NCBI GenBank assembly: GCA_036558305.1
Contig: DATBFX010000173.1
Coordinates: 1-18,359, forward strand
Origin: DATBFX01 sp036558305
GTDB taxonomy: Bacteria; Chloroflexota; Chloroflexia; Thermomicrobiales; UBA6265
DNA length: 18,359 nucleotides
Direction of reading: 5' to 3'
Shown in pieces: positions 14,745 to 18,359 of the stretch (positions within the stretch are counted from its first letter, which is position 1; every line of letters starts with the position of its first letter). Made by a program: the position numbers and the translations under genes. Under the pieces are notes generated by a model that made no database searches, was not told the origin of the DNA, and saw only the letters and a list, made by a program, of their open reading frames with translations.

Positions 14745-14757
14745 GTGTCCAGGCTGC

Positions 14758-15879
14758 TCAGACGACGACCCTCGTGTCGAGCGGCAGCAATTCGCGCGAC
14801 TCCATCGGAATCTCCGCAATCGCATCGTCGTCCAGTTCCACGCCGAGGCCCGGTGCGGTCGGCAGCGGAATGGCGCCGTCGACCACCGTCAGCGGCTCCT
14901 TGACGATCTTGTAGGCGACGTCGTTGCGGGTGTGGACCGACTCCGTGATCAGGAAATTGGGCGTGCAGGCTGCGAAATGGACCGTCGCCGCCAGCGAGAC
15001 CGGCCCGTTCGGGTTGTGGGGCGCGACCATCACCCCGGTCGGCTCGGCCATCGCCGCGATCTTGCGCGTTTCGAGGATACCCCCGGCGTGGCAGAGATCG
15101 GGTTGAATGATGTCGACCAGGCCGAGCTTGAGCATGTTCCAGAAGGCCCAGCGGGTGTAGCCGCGCTCGCCCGTCGCGAGCGGCACGTTGACGCGCCGCC
15201 GCACGGCGGCCAGCGCCTCGTCGTTGTCGGAGAGGCATGGCTCCTCGAAAAAGAGCGGGTTGTAGGGCTCGATCACCTTCGCGATCTGGACGGCGGCAGG
15301 CGGGTTAAATCGCCAATGGCCGTCGACCGCGATCCCGGCTTCGGGGCCGACCGCGTCCCGCAACGCCTGCATGCATCGATCGAGGTAACCGAGTTCCCTG
15401 GCGGTGACGGTGAAGTAGCTGGTGAAGGGATCGAGCTTGAAGTCGTTGTAGCCGAACTCCTCGCGCGCCTTCAGCGCCGCCTCGCCCAGTTCCTCGGGAG
15501 ACGAATACGGGCAGGGCCAGGTGTAGGCGCGAATGCTTTGCCGCACCGGGCCGCCGAGCAGGCGATAGACGGGCAGATTTGCGGCCTTGCCGGCGATGTC
15601 CCACATCGCATGCTCGAGCGCACTCATCGCGGTGAAGTGGGCGGCGCCCTTCCAGGGAGCCAGCCGATTCATCGTCACCCAGTTGAGCTCGATGTCGCGC
15701 GGATCTTTGCCCAGGATCGCGCGGGAGCACTCCTGGATCGCGCCGAGCACGGAAAGCTCCTTGCTTTCGAGTGTGGCTTCGCCGACGCCGCCGATGCCCT
15801 CGTCGGTGTCGATGCGGACGAAGACGAAGTTGGAGCTGTGCGCGGTGCAACCGAACGTTTTGACTTCGGTGATCTTCAT
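14758..15879 (-). CDS. Enolase-superfamily acid-sugar dehydratase (DgoD/RspA-like)
   Basis: A 373-residue mandelate racemase/muconate lactonizing enzyme family protein with an N-terminal capping domain (about 1-115) and a TIM barrel (about 125-345). Mg2+ ligands are D186 (AVDGHWRF), E212 (FFEEP) and E238 (TGERGYTRW). H288 in APHNPNGP with the D261 region (QPDLCHAGG) supplies the catalytic His-Asp pair, and E313 follows. The GER and APH motifs and the FKLD (147-150) in place of KxK place it with D-galactonate/mannonate/galactarate-type dehydratases rather than racemases. It should abstract the alpha proton of a sugar acid and eliminate water to give a 2-keto-3-deoxy acid. The exact substrate cannot be read from sequence. 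It sits between the solute-binding protein and permease genes, implying that it acts on the imported compound or its sugar-acid part. ATG 15879 has only a weak GGTGGGA site. Confidence 0.88.
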   Translation of the reverse strand: MKITEVKTFGCTAHSSNFVFVRIDTDEGIGGVGEATLESKELSVLGAIQECSRAILGKDPRDIELNWVTMNRLAPWKGAAHFTAMSALEHAMWDIAGKAANLPVYRLLGGPVRQSIRAYTWPCPYSSPEELGEAALKAREEFGYNDFKLDPFTSYFTVTARELGYLDRCMQALRDAVGPEAGIAVDGHWRFNPPAAVQIAKVIEPYNPLFFEEPCLSDNDEALAAVRRRVNVPLATGERGYTRWAFWNMLKLGLVDIIQPDLCHAGGILETRKIAAMAEPTGVMVAPHNPNGPVSLAATVHFAACTPNFLITESVHTRNDVAYKIVKEPLTVVDGAIPLPTAPGLGVELDDDAIAEIPMESRELLPLDTRVVV

Positions 15880-16003
15880 GAACCGATTCCCACCCCCGAA
15901 TCTCGGTGCGAATTGATCTTGAACAACACGCCACGAACCAGACGGCGAGGTTCTTCACGGAACGATCCGGCGCCGCGCCGCCGCCCGTGGAAACGATCCG
16001 ACT

Positions 16004-16044
16004 CGTCCTGCCGCTCGGGGTTCAGACCCCCGAGCGGCAGGACG
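16004..16044. repeat. 17-bp perfect hairpin between solute-binding protein and dehydratase genes
   Basis: Arms 16004-16020 (CGTCCTGCCGCTCGGGG) and 16028-16044 are exact reverse complements with a 7-base loop, and pairing extends outward through a wobble. It lies in the 272-base gap downstream of the solute-binding protein stop on the - strand and has no T-run. In ABC operons such structures often stabilise or partly terminate the abundant binding-protein message. That role is inferred here. Confidence 0.75.
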
Positions 16045-16151
16045 GGCGGATCCACGTCAACGGGCGACGCTCGCGCCACGCCGCCCCGCGGCGCCGGCGA
16101 CCGGGTCGCTCCACGTTCCGCGGCGCGAGCCGGTCACCGTGGACGCAACCG

Positions 16152-17849
16152 CTATTGCTGGACGACCGACCACTTGTGCGCGCTGGAGATCACGCGGCCC
16201 GGGTGGCCCGGAGCCTTGAATCCTTGCACGCGCTTGTTGACGCCGTAGATCGAGTTGAGCCGCCACAGGAAGATCCACACCGCCTCATCGTTCACGATCT
16301 TGGCGACCTCGGTGTAGATCCGCTTGCGCTCCTCCACGTCCTTCGTGGCCCGTCCCTGGATCATCAGTTCATCGACCTGGGCGTTGGAGAAGTGGTTGTA
16401 GTTGGAACCCGTCGGGGTCGCGGCGTTGGTGGTGATGTATTTCACCGTGATGTTCGGGTCCTGACCCATCACGCCGCCGCTGCCGAGCATGAGCTGGAAA
16501 TCGCCCGTTTGGCCGTCCTTGGCGCCACTGACGATGCGGTTGGTGTAGTCAGGCACATCAACCGCTTGCAGCTCGACGTTGATACCGACGTCTTTGTATT
16601 GCTGCACGAAGATGTTGAGCAGCGACTCTTCCAACTGGTTGCCTGGGATGTAGTGGGAGACGACCTTGGTGTTGCTGTCCCAGTTTGCCTCTTGGAGCAG
16701 TTGCCGCGCCTTGTCGGGGTCGTAGGGGTACGTGTTGAGCCCCTCCGGCTCGACGTTTTCCCATTGCCAGCCGAAGAAGCAGGAGTTGATCACCGTCACC
16801 TGGTCGAGCATGATCTCCTTGACGATCGACGCGCGGTCGAGCGCATAGATCATGGCCTGGCGCACGCGCTTGTCCGCGAATTCGGGCCGCGTCAAGTTCG
16901 GCACCATGAACTGCATCATGACCGACGGTTCGCTCGAGACCGTCAAGTCGGGGTTGCCCTGTACGGAGGCCATATCCGGAATCAGGACCTGCGCGATGTC
17001 GAGCTCGCCGTTCTGGAGCTGCGACAGCGCGGTCACGGTCTGTGGCAGAATCGGCAAGTAGAGCTGGTCGATGTTCGCCTTCGGCGGCTGATATGCGTCG
17101 TTTCGATTGAGCGACACATATTGGTCGGCCAGGTACTCGCCGAAGGTGAAGGCCCCGGCTCCGGGCCCGGGTGCGAAGGAGAACGGCGCCTTCTGAAGCT
17201 GATCCGGCGGGATAGACCCGAAGGCATGCTCCGGCAGGATGGAGAAGCCCGCGAAATCACCCAGGGTAATGAGCCAGGTCACGTCCGGGGCGGAGAGCTT
17301 CATGGTGACCGTCTTGTCATCCGGCGCCTGGAGCCCCGGGATATCCGTGACGGTGACGCCGTCGTACGCCTCGGCGCCATCGATCGCGAGGAAGCGACTG
17401 CGCCAGAAACTGCCGGTGCGCGGGTCAATAGCCCGCGTAAACGTGAAGAGCACATCCTTCGAGGTCAGGGGGGTGCCATCCGGGAACTTGAGGCCGTCGC
17501 GCAGATGGAAGGTGTAGGTCGTGGCATCTTCCGAGATGTCGACCGACTCGGCCAAATCCATCTCAACGTCGGGCGCATCCGTCATGGCGACGAGCGCGCC
17601 ATAGACCTGACGCGAAACGCCCTGGTCAACGCCGGCGGTTGAGAAGAGCGGATTGAGGGTGGCCGGCGTCGCATAAGCGAATTTGACCTGCCCGCCGAGC
17701 GGCCCTGAGCCCGGCGCCGGGCCGGTCTCGGGGGTGGCGGATTGGGCGGCGGCGACGAGCGACGTCGCCGGGCCAGTCAGCACGGCGCCGCCAAGCGCGG
17801 CCGTGGTCGTGGTCAGCAATCGCCGCCGGGTGACCGAAATCTCGTTCAT
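16152..17849 (-). CDS. ABC transporter solute-binding protein, family 5 (DppA/OppA type), Tat signal
   Basis: A 565-residue exported binding protein. The N-terminus has a twin-arginine signal (VTRRRLLTTTTAALGGAVL, Arg 8-10) ending near an Ala-rich AAAQ at about 32-36; no lipobox cysteine is seen. Mature-protein motifs of family 5 follow: ATPATLNPLFS, then DISEDATTYTFHLRDGLKFP, DGTPLTSKDVLFTF (the family signature region), ILPEHAFG, RQAMIYALDR, YPYDPDKARQLLQEANW and the C-terminal WIFLWRL. Start ATG 17849 has AGAAGGAG six bases upstream. It lies 98 bases downstream of iclR on the same strand. Family 5 proteins bind oligopeptides, nickel or, in several thermophiles, oligosaccharides. The neighbouring sugar-acid dehydratase favours a sugar-acid-containing ligand. 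Confidence 0.92.
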   Translation of the reverse strand: MNEISVTRRRLLTTTTAALGGAVLTGPATSLVAAAQSATPETGPAPGSGPLGGQVKFAYATPATLNPLFSTAGVDQGVSRQVYGALVAMTDAPDVEMDLAESVDISEDATTYTFHLRDGLKFPDGTPLTSKDVLFTFTRAIDPRTGSFWRSRFLAIDGAEAYDGVTVTDIPGLQAPDDKTVTMKLSAPDVTWLITLGDFAGFSILPEHAFGSIPPDQLQKAPFSFAPGPGAGAFTFGEYLADQYVSLNRNDAYQPPKANIDQLYLPILPQTVTALSQLQNGELDIAQVLIPDMASVQGNPDLTVSSEPSVMMQFMVPNLTRPEFADKRVRQAMIYALDRASIVKEIMLDQVTVINSCFFGWQWENVEPEGLNTYPYDPDKARQLLQEANWDSNTKVVSHYIPGNQLEESLLNIFVQQYKDVGINVELQAVDVPDYTNRIVSGAKDGQTGDFQLMLGSGGVMGQDPNITVKYITTNAATPTGSNYNHFSNAQVDELMIQGRATKDVEERKRIYTEVAKIVNDEAVWIFLWRLNSIYGVNKRVQGFKAPGHPGRVISSAHKWSVVQQ

Positions 17850-17947
17850 TCTCTGCTCCTTCTGATCGTGATGCGCGGCGTCCGCCCAACGGGAGCGGAC
17901 GGAAAAGCGCCGGCGATAAGCGGTGTGAGTGGCTCGCCTCCTTTCCT

Positions 17948-18359
17948 TCATACCCCGCCAACGCGGCGTGGATGCGGTGATGCGCCGTTCGCGGTCGCGA
18001 CGTCGAAGCCGAGGCGGGACGAAATTTCCCGGCTCGCCTTCCAGAGGCGTTCGGACATCGCGCCGAGGGCGCCGTTGTCGATGCGCGCCGTTGGACCGGA
18101 GATGCTGATCGCAGCCAGCGGCCGGCCGGCGCCGTCGAGAATCGGCACGCCCACGCAGCGGGCGCCGATCTCGTTCTCCTCGTTGTCGGTCGCGTAGCCG
18201 CGCAGTCGGGTCCGCTCCAATTCATGGCGCAAGTCGTCGAGATTGGTGATCGTCTTCGGGGTCACCGCCGTCCACGCCAGGTTGGCAAGCAACGCCTCCC
18301 GGTCCGGCTCCGGCAGGAAAGCGAGGATCGCCTTGCCGATTGAGGTCGAGTGGAGGCAG
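17948..18359 (-). CDS. IclR-family transcriptional regulator, C-terminal effector domain (5' part outside window)
   Basis: About 136 C-terminal residues are visible; the gene runs off the right edge. The frame reads LHSTSIGKAILAFL, then a TITNLDDLRHELERTRLRGY stretch, then ENEIGARCVGVPILDGAGRP and LAAISISGPTARI. These are the IclR effector-domain hallmarks (LH.TA.GKA.LA.L; G...D..E...G..C.A.P..D..G...A..S.SGP..R). The N-terminal winged helix is not visible. The protein probably binds a pathway metabolite and controls the downstream operon. The 98 bases before the binding-protein gene may hold its operator, and they include a 7-bp stem (17879-17885 with 17895-17901). No IclR box could be assigned confidently. 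Confidence 0.92.
   Translation of the reverse strand, partial: CLHSTSIGKAILAFLPEPDREALLANLAWTAVTPKTITNLDDLRHELERTRLRGYATDNEENEIGARCVGVPILDGAGRPLAAISISGPTARIDNGALGAMSERLWKASREISSRLGFDVATANGASPHPRRVGGV

Noticed and set aside
13550..15238. 562-codon - strand frame over the dehydratase and DppB-type gene
   Set aside because: An out-of-frame shadow of two clear genes on the same strand, with low-complexity composition.
15906..17642. 578-codon + strand frame opposite the solute-binding protein
   Set aside because: Antisense to a well-supported exported binding protein; the product has no recognisable motif.
17850..17947. IclR operator upstream of the solute-binding protein gene
   Set aside because: Only a 7-bp stem was found, and its sequence does not match a known IclR box. 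I could not defend it as an operator.
1..18359. tRNA, rRNA, riboswitch or CRISPR array
   Set aside because: No cloverleaf-like arms with a TTC loop, rRNA-like segments, or regularly spaced repeats were seen on reading both strands.

Overview
The window is very GC-rich, has almost exclusively G/C third codon positions, and uses GTG and TTG starts freely. Its gene content is paralogous universal stress proteins (USPs), DUF1269 membrane proteins, a bacterial eRF1-like remnant, and an IclR-controlled family-5 ABC uptake operon with an acid-sugar dehydratase. This fits a heterotrophic, possibly thermophilic, bacterium such as a member of the Chloroflexota (Thermomicrobia-like) or Actinobacteriota. 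That placement is inferred from content and style only; no rRNA or marker gene is present.

Left part (1-11256) is a stress and ion-homeostasis island. It opens with two tandem DUF1269 membrane-protein genes (the first only as its 3' end). They are followed by a P2A (Ca2+-type) P-type ATPase on the + strand, a tandem-domain USP on the - strand, a CopB-like P1B-3 copper/silver ATPase on the - strand, a second tandem USP on the + strand, and a third tandem USP on the - strand. The third USP is translationally coupled to a small protein carrying the widespread SFPASD motif. Between these genes lies an unusual density of gene wreckage: an IS1182-like transposase tail, an HdeD N-terminus, a USP N-terminus, the C-terminal half of a baeRF/Vms1-like release-factor protein, and several coding-like scraps that I could not name. 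The combination of a P2-type cation pump with several USPs resembles the mycobacterial DosR dormancy regulon (ctpF with neighbouring USPs).

Middle (11257-12136) is a stretch of about 880 bp without an intact gene. It holds a perfect 13-bp hairpin and the first two dozen codons of an IS110-family transposase.

Right part (12137-18359) is a catabolic transport operon read on the - strand: iclR (partial, running off the right edge), a Tat-exported family-5 solute-binding protein, an enolase-superfamily acid-sugar dehydratase (DgoD/RspA-like), a DppB-type permease and a DppC-type permease. Two long perfect hairpins sit in its intercistronic gaps. A DUF3830 gene on the + strand converges on its end. 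No DppD/DppF ATPase genes are visible. The likely logic is IclR-controlled import of a sugar-acid-containing solute followed by dehydration of the sugar acid.

No RNA gene, CRISPR array or intact mobile element was seen. I did not find a clearly new system. The best candidates for novelty are the SFPASD-USP coupled pair, the chimeric tail of the second USP, and the linkage of the dehydratase operon with DUF3830.
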